Assembly: GCA_003669585.1 (NCBI GenBank)
Contig: QWOQ01000008.1
Span: forward strand, 186,001-250,000
DNA: 64,000 nt
Direction: 5' to 3'
Origin: Planctomycetota bacterium
Lineage (GTDB): Bacteria; Planctomycetota; Planctomycetia; Pirellulales; UBA1268
Both the position numbers and the translations under genes were made by a program. This document shows, one piece after another, positions 27,571 through 36,721 of the stretch. Position 1 is the first letter of the stretch. Every line of letters starts with the position of its first letter. The notes beneath the pieces were generated by a model. That model ran no database searches and was not told where the DNA came from. It saw only the letters and a list, made by a program, of their open reading frames with translations.

Positions 27571-29991
27571 ATGCAAGAAAACATGTCGTATTCCGGATCT
27601 GCAGACGGGCCGCACGTCGACGCAATGGCGCAGATTGTTCAAAATTCAATGCGTTTTTTGCAAGTGTTGTGGCGCCGCAAGCACCTGCTCGTTGCCTCTT
27701 GTGCTGCTGCAGGCCTGCTCGGAGGACTCTACTACACAACCTCGAAGCGAACATTTGAAGCGGAAGCATCAATCCTGATCGTTGGCTCCCAGGGTGACTC
27801 TCTCGACACTTCACTCACCGGTGGACGCAACGATCCTACCGCTATGGCAACGTATGAAAAATTAATTGCCAGCCCACTGGTTTTAGAAAGTGCCGCAAAG
27901 CTTCTCGATGGCCCAACACGAGTCGCTCTTGGTTCACAGGATCCAGAAATTGTAGCCGTCATTTTAAAAAATCATCTTAAAATCAAGGGCGTGCGGTCGA
28001 CCAACCTGATCGATTTGAAGTATCGGGCTCAAGACCCTCGGGCGGCGGCAATGGCGGTGGGGGCGATCATAAAAGCTTATTCGCTTTTTATGCAGGAAAC
28101 TCACCGCGGTTCGGCGGGCACGCTTGTTGAGGTTCTTACAAAAGAAAAAACGGATGTTGACTTGCGATTGCAAAAGACCGAAGCGGAATTTCTTGTTATT
28201 CGCCAGCGCGTTGGTGACTTGGGAATTAAATCTGACGGCAAGGTTATGCATCCACTTGTGGAACGCGCAATTCAACTCAACGCAGCCCTGATCGAGGCCC
28301 AAAAAAAACGCCTTTCGCTCCAGGCATCGCAAGCGTCTTTTCAGACTGCCATTCAGAATAAACAAAACATCCGTCAAAGCCTCATGGCCATCGAAGAGTC
28401 GCTCGGCAAGGAGGCGTTTCTGGATTCAGTCGGCTTGAGCAGTCGCGACAAGGATACCCGTACATCGCTTGAAAAGCAGCTCTTTGAAGAGCGTACCCAA
28501 CTCGAAACAATGCTCGAATTTTACGGACCGCAGCATCCAAAAGTCATCGAACGAACGAACAAGATCCGCAAGATTGAGCAGTATCTCGACCAGTTTGACG
28601 GTGTGGCAGCCCCACGGGAGTTTGCCGGTGATGACGAAAAATTTGCACAGATGATTTCACAGATTCTCGATCAGAAAGTCTCTGCAGCGGTTCAACATGA
28701 AACGTGGTTGACGCAAAGCTTCGAACAAGCAAAACAGGATTCAATCGGATTAGCCAGTGAGATGGCACGTTTAGATATCGCTGACCACGACCTGCGCTGG
28801 CTACGCGAGCTGCGAAATACGATTCTCAATCAGATTGCCAGCGTCGATCTTCGGCAGGAGCACGGCGGGGTTAAAATGTCAGTCGTCCGAGAGCCTCTTG
28901 TTCCCAGCAAGCCGGTGTCTCCCAATCTTCTCCTTACGCTCGTCGCGGTGCTCGTTGGGGGTGGGGCGGTCGGGATTGGGATGATTGTCGTCGTCGACGT
29001 TCTCGACGATCGCATTCGATCTCCGGAAGATCTGCAAACCTTCGCTGGGCTTTCTCTCTTAACCATGATGGGGTCGCTTGAGGACGAAGCCGATCGAGAC
29101 GAGGAGGGATCAGGGCTTGAATCGACTCACATGCATAAATCAAATGACGATGCAGCAAGCGAAGGCTTTCGTACGCTGCGAACCGTGCTCGCAATGAATG
29201 GTTCACAGTCTCAGCGTATTGCAATATCGAGTTCCGAGCCGGGCGATGGAAAAACAACCGCCAGCACAAACCTTGCCGTTGCGTATTCACAAGCTGGCAA
29301 GCGAGTGCTCTTAATCGACGCCGACATGCGGAAACCCGGCCTCACCAAGCTCGTCGGATTTCGCTCAATGCCTGGCCTGTCCGATATTTTGCGCGGCAAT
29401 CAACCGGTTTCCGATCATGCCAGCGCGTGCATTCGACGTTCCGGCAGTGTTCCGATTGATATTATTCCAGCAGGACAACGCCCATCGAATCCCGCAGAAC
29501 TTCTTCTGAGTGAGCGATTTTCAGAATTGCTCAGTTGGGCCGAAACTACCTACGACCAGATTATTGTCGACGCATCACCTGTGCTTGCGGGCACGGATGC
29601 CGCCGCGATTGGCCGCGTATGCGATGGGCTCGTAATGGTCATTCGACCAGAGAAAAATCGTCGCCGCATCATCGTTCGTTCGGTACAGACACTGCGGGCT
29701 TTTGGAGTGAATATCTTTGGTGCGGTGATCAATGGCGTTGGCATTGAGGCCGACGGCTACGGCTACGGCTACGGCTACGGCTACGGCTACGGCACTCCGT
29801 ATGGAGACGAGGTCGAAGAAGAATCGATCGACGATGCTTTTGTGACAGACGACGCACTCGCGGATCACGAAGATAGCAACGTCGACGATGGATCAGATCC
29901 TGGAGTAGAAGATCGCGTACTTCCGATGAATCCGCGTTCCGGAACATCGTCCCGCTCTCGCGGCGCTTCAAACCCGCGTGCGGTGGCCTAA
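27571..29991 (+). CDS. wzc: Chain-length determinant / BY-type tyrosine kinase (Wzc-like)
   Basis: This 806-residue inner-membrane protein has a Wzz-like N-terminal part with a membrane helix at about 45-60, a long periplasmic coiled-coil region (about 200-430), a second membrane helix near 450-470, and a cytoplasmic kinase. Kinase motifs are Walker A SSEPGDGKTTAS (about 550-562), Walker A' LLIDADMRKPGL (about 580) and Walker B IIVDAS (about 664). Near residue 729 begins a tyrosine cluster of alternating Gly and Tyr, encoded by six GGCTAC repeats, which is the likely autophosphorylation tail. Together with the CpsB-type phosphatase it should cycle between phosphorylated and free states to control polymer length and export. 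The tail after the cluster is acidic and serine-rich. Confidence 0.94.
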   Translation: MQENMSYSGSADGPHVDAMAQIVQNSMRFLQVLWRRKHLLVASCAAAGLLGGLYYTTSKRTFEAEASILIVGSQGDSLDTSLTGGRNDPTAMATYEKLIASPLVLESAAKLLDGPTRVALGSQDPEIVAVILKNHLKIKGVRSTNLIDLKYRAQDPRAAAMAVGAIIKAYSLFMQETHRGSAGTLVEVLTKEKTDVDLRLQKTEAEFLVIRQRVGDLGIKSDGKVMHPLVERAIQLNAALIEAQKKRLSLQASQASFQTAIQNKQNIRQSLMAIEESLGKEAFLDSVGLSSRDKDTRTSLEKQLFEERTQLETMLEFYGPQHPKVIERTNKIRKIEQYLDQFDGVAAPREFAGDDEKFAQMISQILDQKVSAAVQHETWLTQSFEQAKQDSIGLASEMARLDIADHDLRWLRELRNTILNQIASVDLRQEHGGVKMSVVREPLVPSKPVSPNLLLTLVAVLVGGGAVGIGMIVVVDVLDDRIRSPEDLQTFAGLSLLTMMGSLEDEADRDEEGSGLESTHMHKSNDDAASEGFRTLRTVLAMNGSQSQRIAISSSEPGDGKTTASTNLAVAYSQAGKRVLLIDADMRKPGLTKLVGFRSMPGLSDILRGNQPVSDHASACIRRSGSVPIDIIPAGQRPSNPAELLLSERFSELLSWAETTYDQIIVDASPVLAGTDAAAIGRVCDGLVMVIRPEKNRRRIIVRSVQTLRAFGVNIFGAVINGVGIEADGYGYGYGYGYGYGTPYGDEVEEESIDDAFVTDDALADHEDSNVDDGSDPGVEDRVLPMNPRSGTSSRSRGASNPRAVA
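29755..29790 (+). repeat. Six tandem GGCTAC hexamers in the kinase tyrosine tail
   Basis: Six exact copies of GGCTAC encode six Gly-Tyr units in the C-terminal tail of the Wzc-like kinase. Because the unit is six bases, slippage would change the tyrosine number in steps of one without a frameshift. Confidence 0.95.
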
Positions 29992-30067
29992 TCGGCACCT
30001 GCGGAGAACTTTTTCAGTGCATCATGCAGCTCATTCAATAACCTCGTCTTCGCGAAGGCATCACTGC

Positions 30068-32863
30068 GTGACTGCGTTCTCCAAACGAACGTCCAAGCAA
30101 ACAAAGCAGACACTTCAGCCACTTTTTTTGAACGCCTCGGCGGTACTGGGTCTTGTGGCTGTTCCATGTGCCATGGGTGGACGACATCCCATCGGATATT
30201 TGTTTCTGACAGCGGCAGCTCTCGTCGCAGTGCTTGGGTGGATCGCACGCGTTGCAAGCATGCCCCGTCAACAGTATCGAATCGGTATTGCCGAGGTGCT
30301 GTTCGCCTGCGGTCTTTTGATTGGCTGCGTGCAACTTGTTCCCCTTTCCCCCGCTCTGCTTAGCCTCATCTCTCCGCGGCTCTCAGCATGGTTTCCCTTT
30401 CTGAATGAAATGCCAACCTCGGCAGCAGGTCTCGGTGGATGGAACCGCGTATCGGTTGTTCCCGGAGAAACCCTTCGCGGTCTCGGTATTTTTCTCTCGC
30501 AAGGGATTTTGGTGACGATTTTTGCACAGCGAGCAGGACATACCAACGAAATTCATCGTCTACTCAATGTAATTGTTTTTGCGACTGGCATTCTGGCTAC
30601 GATCGGCATCGCACAATACTTAGCTGGAAATGGAAAATATCTATGGTTTTATGATTTTCTTTACAACGACGCCTCCGGTGTGGTGAAGGGAACGTTCACC
30701 AATCGCAATCACTTCGCGAGCTTTCTGGCTCTTGGATGGGGCGCTGTTGGGTGGTTCACATTTTGCACTTCAAGCAATGGCAGGCCTGTACATCAAACCG
30801 GGCGCGTCGCCAAACATTTCAGTACCACTCAAAACGTTTACGCTGCCGGTAGCCTCCGCACGGTGAGCGGATTTTTACTTCTGGCAATGGTCACATTCGC
30901 CGGCGCTCTATCACTTTCAAGGGGCGGGATTCTCGCGATTGCCACTGCGGCACTTGTTTCGCTCATCACCTTCAAATGTATCGGTGTCATCGGATGGCGA
31001 TCGACACTGGCGATCGGTTGCACCGCCGCACTCGTTGTCAGCGCACTATTTATCCATGGTCTCGATCAAGTTTCAGGGAGACTGGACGATTTTTTTGATG
31101 AAACTCATTTTGCCAATGGATTCGGCAGACTTGACGTTTGGAAAGCAGCTTGTTCTGCAGTTACCGACTTTCCAATTTTGGGCACTGGGATTGGCAGTCA
31201 TGCAGAAGTTTCACCGATCTACATGCCGGCCACCAATGGAATTGTTTTTACTCATGCGGAAAATAGCTACCTGAATCTTGCGGTTGAAACCGGGCTCGTG
31301 GGTCTGTTTCTTGGCGGCATAGGGATCGTTGCGGCAATCGTCGCCACTATCATTCTTCTTCGAAAAGGAACTCACGAAGAGAAACTCATCGCCACCGCGT
31401 TTGGAGCGGCTCTTGCTGCCGGCGGAGTGCATGCTGCAACCGATTTTATCTGGTACGTGCCGGCCTGCTCCACACTTCTTTTTCTTGCCGGCGCTACCAT
31501 GATTTCGCTGGCATCACGCCGCTGTGCACTCCTCCCAGCCTGCACGTTTGAGCTTGATCGAATTTCAGCTTCGATCGCAGGAATGTTCCTACTGGTTGTT
31601 CTTGGAGCGACTGGCTTTCAACAGTTTCGCTCTGCATTCGCACAGCCACACTGGGAAACAGCCGTTCGCGACAATGCTTCGCTGGCAGCAATCGCTTTTG
31701 CGCCTCCAGAGAAGAGTAGTACCGCACTGGCAGCAATCGCTTTTGCGCCTCCAGAGAAGAGTAGTACCGCAGACGACAGTTCTGATGCCGACGATTTAAC
31801 CGCGAGCATCACAAACCTTCTCCCTGCAGAATCGATCGATCCTGAAGTTGGCAAGGCGATTGACACTCTGAGTCGAATGATTTCGTCACTCGAACAGGTT
31901 CTTCTTTTTCGTCCCGATCATCCTCATGCATGGTCGACGCTGGCTATTGCACGCCTTGAGCGTTTTGGTCTTCGACGACGGGCATCCGGTTTTCGTGCAA
32001 CGCTTTGCGATCTTGAACAAGCGGCCCTGGCAAGCGAGTTTTCATCCCGAGAATCATTTGAACTGTGGCTGCGAGAGACTCTCGGCGATGACGTCGATGA
32101 ACTGGTTCGGGCACGGCACGACGCGCTTGAGTCGGTTGACAACAATCCGCTCAGCGGTGAGGCGTGGTGCGTTCTTGCCCGTTTATCGTTTCTTTTTTCG
32201 CCCGACCCAGAGAGGGCTAGGCACCTGATCGATCAGGCTTGTGTCGTGCGGCCCCACAACGGACAGGTGCTCTTTGAATCTGGCAATGCGGCTTTGATCA
32301 AAGGAGATACCGAACGGGCATGGAGTCTTTGGAGGCAAAGTTTTGCGGCCAGTCGATCACAGCGACAGATGGTGCTTCGGGCGTTGCTGCATGCAGTACC
32401 AGCGTCTGAGGTGTGTCGGTTGCTCTCACCTGATCTCGATGGTCTGCGAGCCATCGATGTGATGTGGTCCTTTCGCAGCACTCCCGAAGAGATGCGAGAC
32501 GTTCGGCAACAGCGGCTCCTCGCGGTTCAAAAGCAATTAGAACTCTTTGAGTCAATGGATCGTGTAAAAGCGCCGCCTCTTCGTCTCGAAGCCGCCTCGC
32601 TTCAAAAACGGCTTGGTGACATTGACGCAGCCGCCGCAACGCTTGAAACGGCTTTAAACATGGACCCAGGACTTTTTGATCCCCATCGAATGCTGATCGA
32701 TGTCGCGATGGATCGCCACGACTGGACCACCGCTCGACGCGAAGTGGAGTGGTGCCTGATGCGACGCCCGGAAAGTTCATCACTCAAGATTCTTCTTACC
32801 AAAGCGGTTCTCGCTGCTTCACACAATGAAAACTCTCTCGAAAACACATCCCCACAAAGATAG
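30068..32863 (+). CDS. O-antigen ligase/polymerase-family membrane protein with C-terminal TPR-like region
   Basis: From GTG 30068 this is about 931 residues; upstream in-frame codons overlap the kinase gene. The N-terminal half is polytopic (about 12 hydrophobic segments) with the Wzy_C/ligase signature near residues 370-425: GTGIGSHAEVSPIYMP, then FTHAENSYLNLAVETGLVG. After the last membrane segment (near 525) come an exact duplicated 15-residue unit and a soluble helical region. Its pattern (HAWSTLAIARLERFG, WCVLARLSFLFSPDPERARH, LFESGNAALIKGDTERAWSL) looks like tetratricopeptide repeats. Such proteins polymerise or ligate lipid-linked glycans in the periplasm. Its position after the kinase makes it the leading candidate for the repeat-unit polymerase. 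Confidence 0.85.
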   Translation: MTAFSKRTSKQTKQTLQPLFLNASAVLGLVAVPCAMGGRHPIGYLFLTAAALVAVLGWIARVASMPRQQYRIGIAEVLFACGLLIGCVQLVPLSPALLSLISPRLSAWFPFLNEMPTSAAGLGGWNRVSVVPGETLRGLGIFLSQGILVTIFAQRAGHTNEIHRLLNVIVFATGILATIGIAQYLAGNGKYLWFYDFLYNDASGVVKGTFTNRNHFASFLALGWGAVGWFTFCTSSNGRPVHQTGRVAKHFSTTQNVYAAGSLRTVSGFLLLAMVTFAGALSLSRGGILAIATAALVSLITFKCIGVIGWRSTLAIGCTAALVVSALFIHGLDQVSGRLDDFFDETHFANGFGRLDVWKAACSAVTDFPILGTGIGSHAEVSPIYMPATNGIVFTHAENSYLNLAVETGLVGLFLGGIGIVAAIVATIILLRKGTHEEKLIATAFGAALAAGGVHAATDFIWYVPACSTLLFLAGATMISLASRRCALLPACTFELDRISASIAGMFLLVVLGATGFQQFRSAFAQPHWETAVRDNASLAAIAFAPPEKSSTALAAIAFAPPEKSSTADDSSDADDLTASITNLLPAESIDPEVGKAIDTLSRMISSLEQVLLFRPDHPHAWSTLAIARLERFGLRRRASGFRATLCDLEQAALASEFSSRESFELWLRETLGDDVDELVRARHDALESVDNNPLSGEAWCVLARLSFLFSPDPERARHLIDQACVVRPHNGQVLFESGNAALIKGDTERAWSLWRQSFAASRSQRQMVLRALLHAVPASEVCRLLSPDLDGLRAIDVMWSFRSTPEEMRDVRQQRLLAVQKQLELFESMDRVKAPPLRLEAASLQKRLGDIDAAAATLETALNMDPGLFDPHRMLIDVAMDRHDWTTARREVEWCLMRRPESSSLKILLTKAVLAASHNENSLENTSPQR
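31682..31771 (+). repeat. Exact 45-bp tandem duplication inside the ligase-family gene
   Basis: Two identical 45-base copies (31682-31726 and 31727-31771) encode the 15-residue unit LAAIAFAPPEKSSTA twice. The identity of both copies, including third codon positions, indicates a very recent event. The frame is kept. Confidence 0.95.
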
Positions 32864-32874
32864 TAAGTCTCCTC

Positions 32875-34986
32875 ATGAAAAGTGAAAACTCTGCCTCGCG
32901 GAATCATGGCGTGGAGACACACGCACCCACAGGCGCCATTCGAAAACTCAAGAAGCGCGCTGTGTTGCATCCCACTTTTATTATTCGCAACTGGCAGGAC
33001 CTCGTTCGACTACTCTTTACTGGAATGGCCCTTGCGATTGCGTTTTCAATCGCATTTGCAGTTCGTTTTGACTGGACGCTCGATGCCGAGCAGATGCAGC
33101 ACTTACTTGCGAGTTTGCCGCTGGTTGTTGTGGTGCAAACTGTCATTCTTGCCTGCAGTGGTGTTCATCTGGCAAGTCTGCGAGGAGTGAGCTTTCAGGA
33201 TCTTGGACGGCTGGTGTGGGCAACGTCGCTCGGCTCGGCTGTGACTTGGTGCGTGGCTGTGAATGCTGGTGTTTTTGTCCCTCGAAGCGTGTGGCTCGTT
33301 GACTGGGTGTTTGCCATCATACTGCTCGGCGGCATTCGAGCGGTGGCACGCGAGGCGATCGAGCAGTGGCATAAACATCTGGCCACTGAAAAATCTCGAA
33401 CACTCGTGGTGGGCACCTGCCCAACAAGCGAGGCAATCGTTCGAACTTTGCGAGCCACGTCACAATCTCGCTGTGAAATCATCGGTATGGTGGCCCGAAC
33501 AGAAGACTCGCATCTTGTTGGTCACTACGCCGGACCGGTACGAGTACTCGGATCCGTGGATGATCTCCATTCCTTGATTGTTTCACATTCAATCGATGAA
33601 GTCTTACTCGTGTCCGGGTCGCTCGGTGGAAAACAGATTCGTGCAATCGAACAAATTTGTAACGAGGCAATTGTTGCAGTTCGTGTGATTCCCGTGCTTG
33701 ACACTCTCATAGACGGCAACGTCGCAATACAGCCACGTGCTCTTGCTATCGAAGATTTACTGAAACGAGAGTCTGTGCAAATAGACTTAAACGCCATCAG
33801 TTGCTTCATCGGCGGATCGACCATTGTGGTCACGGGTGCTGCCGGAAGTATTGGTTCAGAAATCTGTCGACAACTCGTCGCGCTCAACGCCACGCGACTG
33901 GTGATCCTTGATCGCAATGAAAGCGGACTCTTCTGGTTGGAGCGTGAACTCCGAAGACTCGGTAGCGATGCCACCGTCATTCCCTGCATCGGCGACATCA
34001 CAGACAGTCGTCGCATGGATGCGATACTTGCGGAATATCGTCCACACATCCTCTTTCATGCTGCTGCTTACAAGCATGTCCCACTTATGGAAGATCACCC
34101 TGGCGAAGCGATAAAAAATATTTCTCTTGCAAGCGCGCGGCTTGCTGAATTGGCAAGTGAATATGGAGTTAAGACATTTGTCATGGTGAGTACTGATAAA
34201 GCAGTCAATCCAACAAGTGTGATGGGAACGTGCAAACGATTCGCCGAAATGTTTGTGCAGGCAATCGACGCTTCGAGCACTACCATGTTTCTGACCGTTC
34301 GATTTGGAAACGTACTCGACTCGGCCGGAAGCGTTGTGCCGGTGTTCCGCGAACAGATTCTGCGAGGCGGACCAATCACCGTGACGCATCCCGAGATAGA
34401 ACGCTTTTTTATGACGATTCCCGAAGCGTCGAGACTGGTTATTCAAGCTGCTGCGATGGGGCATGGCGGCGAGGTGTTTGTGCTCGACATGGGTGAGCCT
34501 GTGAAGATCGTCGAACTTGCTCAGGACATGATTCGGCTCTCTGGCCTCGAACAAGGGCGGGATATCGAAATTGATTTCACTGGACTGCGGCCAGGTGAGA
34601 AATTATTTGAAGAACTTTTTACTGCGAACGAAAGGCTGTTCGATACAGCACATTCAAAAATTCAATCGGCGGAGACTGTTGCCGTGGATCTCGACCATCT
34701 TCGTTGGTCGCTCGACCAACTCGAACTGGCGGCACACGATACGCCCGATGCCATTCGCAGTCTGTTGCGACACTTGCTCAAAGACTGCCAAGCTTCGCAA
34801 GATGTGAAGGCTCTGAGCGTTTCGGCATCTGCTGCTGGGCCGAAGGTTCCTGAATTGGTAGCAACTGAGGTTGACCAATTGCCTCGCCTTCGACTCTTTA
34901 CACCAGCGCTGACGGATACAACAGGTGATCCCCCGCGAAGTGAAACATTTGTTCGGATTTCCTCAGAGCGTCCGCAAGTCGCCTGA
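32875..34986 (+). CDS. Membrane-anchored NDP-sugar 4,6-dehydratase (CapD/WbpM/PglF type)
   Basis: This 703-residue protein has four predicted membrane helices (about 37-160), then a Rossmann-like domain (TLVVGTCPTSEAIVRTLRA), then a catalytic SDR domain with NAD motif TGAAGSIGSEICRQ starting near residue 320. The active region STDKAVNPTSVMGTCKR has Met-x-x-x-Lys in place of Tyr-x-x-x-Lys, which is characteristic of the PglF/WbpM/CapD UDP-GlcNAc 4,6-dehydratases. These make UDP-4-keto-6-deoxy-GlcNAc, the first step to bacillosamine- or QuiNAc-type sugars. The aminotransferase and acetyltransferase for the next steps are fused in the 49758-52274 gene. The C-terminal 60 residues are a less conserved tail. 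Confidence 0.92.
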   Translation: MKSENSASRNHGVETHAPTGAIRKLKKRAVLHPTFIIRNWQDLVRLLFTGMALAIAFSIAFAVRFDWTLDAEQMQHLLASLPLVVVVQTVILACSGVHLASLRGVSFQDLGRLVWATSLGSAVTWCVAVNAGVFVPRSVWLVDWVFAIILLGGIRAVAREAIEQWHKHLATEKSRTLVVGTCPTSEAIVRTLRATSQSRCEIIGMVARTEDSHLVGHYAGPVRVLGSVDDLHSLIVSHSIDEVLLVSGSLGGKQIRAIEQICNEAIVAVRVIPVLDTLIDGNVAIQPRALAIEDLLKRESVQIDLNAISCFIGGSTIVVTGAAGSIGSEICRQLVALNATRLVILDRNESGLFWLERELRRLGSDATVIPCIGDITDSRRMDAILAEYRPHILFHAAAYKHVPLMEDHPGEAIKNISLASARLAELASEYGVKTFVMVSTDKAVNPTSVMGTCKRFAEMFVQAIDASSTTMFLTVRFGNVLDSAGSVVPVFREQILRGGPITVTHPEIERFFMTIPEASRLVIQAAAMGHGGEVFVLDMGEPVKIVELAQDMIRLSGLEQGRDIEIDFTGLRPGEKLFEELFTANERLFDTAHSKIQSAETVAVDLDHLRWSLDQLELAAHDTPDAIRSLLRHLLKDCQASQDVKALSVSASAAGPKVPELVATEVDQLPRLRLFTPALTDTTGDPPRSETFVRISSERPQVA

Positions 34987-35096
34987 AAACGAGAACCATG
35001 TGGCCAGCATTTATGCATGCCGTTAAAAAAGTTGACGTTCGATTTTTGTTGTCGCAGCGCGCTGCAACCGGTGATATTTTGGGTTAGAGTTCTTGC

Positions 35097-35669
35097 ATGC
35101 CCATTCTTCCGCCCGAAATCGATATTTTTCCGAGCGATCTTCTCGAACGGGCTGAATCTTTGACTCAGGCTGGTGCGCTCTGGACGGTTTTTTATACGCT
35201 TTCTCGCCGCGAAAAAGACTTGGCGCGCAAACTCCTGCTGGCAAAGATTCCATTTTATGCACCTCTGGTCGCCCGCCAAAACCGATCCCCTTCGGGCCGC
35301 GTCAGGCAATCGATGGTTCCACTTTTCCCAGGGTATGTGTTCGCCGCCTGCACGCCGGATGAACGGCGCATGGCGATGGAAACAAACACAATTTCAAAGA
35401 CCATTGCAGTTGTTGAATGGGAACCTCTGATCGCAGATTTACGATCGCTTCGGCGGCTTCTGGAAACCGGTCATACCGTGACATCGGAACCGCGGTTTGA
35501 ATCTGGTGATGCAGTGCGAATTCGTTCTGGATCGATGCAGGGGATCGAGGGTAAGGTCGTTCATCGCAGCGGCAAGGACCGACTGGTGCTGACGGTACGA
35601 TTCTTGAATCAGGGCGTCTCGGTGGAACTGGCCGATTTGGATGTTGAGCAGATTGAATCCAATCTATAA
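35097..35669 (+). CDS. NusG-family paralog (RfaH/UpxY-like antitermination factor)
   Basis: This 190-residue protein has an NGN domain (about 26-125; ALWTVFYTLSRREKDLARKL and MVPLFPGYVFAACTPDERRM) and a KOW motif (about 135-165; ESGDAVRIRSGSMQGIEGKV). Housekeeping NusG works genome-wide. Paralogs such as RfaH, UpxY and LoaP sit in long polysaccharide or secondary-metabolite operons and stop premature termination within them. Its place at the head of the roughly 18-kb block of sugar and transferase genes, after a 110-base gap, fits that role. I cannot find a convincing ops-type recruitment site in front of it. Confidence 0.9.
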   Translation: MPILPPEIDIFPSDLLERAESLTQAGALWTVFYTLSRREKDLARKLLLAKIPFYAPLVARQNRSPSGRVRQSMVPLFPGYVFAACTPDERRMAMETNTISKTIAVVEWEPLIADLRSLRRLLETGHTVTSEPRFESGDAVRIRSGSMQGIEGKVVHRSGKDRLVLTVRFLNQGVSVELADLDVEQIESNL

Positions 35670-35880
35670 GACATGAATGATCTCTTCAAAGGAGCCCATT
35701 GTTTACCATTCCCCCCAGCTTTCCAGCGCACTGGCTCGTTTCTTTTTGCTCGAGATCACTTTTAAAATTTCCGTTTCGGCTGGGGTATTGCTTCAGCACG
35801 AAACTTTGTACGAAGTCCACATTGACTATTTCCATCCCTTCCCATGGGTGCGACTTTCGGCGAATCTTAGGGAGTTTTCT
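35670..35880. other. Leader gap before the CDP-sugar genes
   Basis: These 211 bases separate the NusG-like gene from rfbF. An open frame in phase with rfbF extends back through it from 35677 but has no cytidylyltransferase sequence, so it is treated as leader. It could carry a promoter or the recruitment site for the NusG paralog; I see no clear consensus element. Confidence 0.4.
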
Positions 35881-36678
35881 ATGCATGTGGTTATTCTCGC
35901 AGGCGGTCTTGGAACACGTCTTGCCGAAGAGACGGACGTGCGTCCAAAGCCGATGGTTGAAATCGGTGGTCAGCCGATTCTCTGGCATATTCTCAAGCAC
36001 TACGCGTCTCACGGATTCGATGATTTTCTTTTGGCACTTGGATACAAAGGCGACTCTATCAAGCGGTACTTTGTTGAGTATTCGGGCTTGATTGGAAGTC
36101 TTTCTCTCGATCTGGCAACGGGCACAATCGACCGTCTCGAACGAAGTGCCGAACATTGGCATCTGCGACTTGTGGACACAGGTCTTGAGACGAACACCGG
36201 TGGTCGAGTTCGACGATTAGCCTCGCATATTGGGAAGGAAACATTTCAACTCACCTACGGTGACGGTGTTTCTGACGTCGATCTTCAGTCGCTTGTTTCC
36301 TTTCATAAATACATGGGACGAGCGATTACGCTCACTGCCGTACGTCCTCCAGCGCGTTTCGGAGGACTCATGTTTGAGGGGGATGACATTGTGGGATTCT
36401 CTGAAAAACCACAAGCCGGTGAAGGGTGGATTAACGGAGGGTTTATGGTCTGCGAGCCATCTATTTTTGACTACTTTGATGGTGATGAATCGAGTCTCGA
36501 ATACCACGTTCTGGAACGGCTTGCTTCTGAAGGACAACTCGCGGCGTATCGTCATCCAGGTTTCTGGCAGTGCATGGATACGCTTCGCGACAAACGACAG
36601 TTGGAAAAACTCTGGCAGGATGGCGATGCCCCGTGGGCTCGCGGCAGACATGAAGATGCCATGTTGAAGGCCTCCTGA
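35881..36678 (+). CDS. rfbF: Glucose-1-phosphate cytidylyltransferase
   Basis: This 265-residue enzyme starts at ATG 35881, where the nucleotidyltransferase signature begins at once (MHVVILAGGLGTRLAEETDV, then RPKPMVEIGGQPILWH). An AGGGAG ribosome binding site lies just before. It makes CDP-glucose from CTP and glucose-1-phosphate. The family markers YGDGVSDVD, GFSEKPQAGEGWINGGFMVC and FWQCMDTLRDK fit RfbF specifically, not the dTDP- or UDP-glucose enzymes. It is followed by the CDP-glucose 4,6-dehydratase gene, the standard order, and opens a CDP-6-deoxyhexose branch of the locus. Confidence 0.94.
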   Translation: MHVVILAGGLGTRLAEETDVRPKPMVEIGGQPILWHILKHYASHGFDDFLLALGYKGDSIKRYFVEYSGLIGSLSLDLATGTIDRLERSAEHWHLRLVDTGLETNTGGRVRRLASHIGKETFQLTYGDGVSDVDLQSLVSFHKYMGRAITLTAVRPPARFGGLMFEGDDIVGFSEKPQAGEGWINGGFMVCEPSIFDYFDGDESSLEYHVLERLASEGQLAAYRHPGFWQCMDTLRDKRQLEKLWQDGDAPWARGRHEDAMLKAS

Positions 36679-36721
36679 GCACGCGACAGTCAATCAATAA
36701 TATGGGCGGAAGGATCTGCCG

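Noticed and set aside
29978..30067. Longer N-terminus of the ligase-family protein overlapping the kinase gene
   Set aside because: The extra residues are polar and basic with no membrane segment; GTG 30068 gives a more typical N-terminus.
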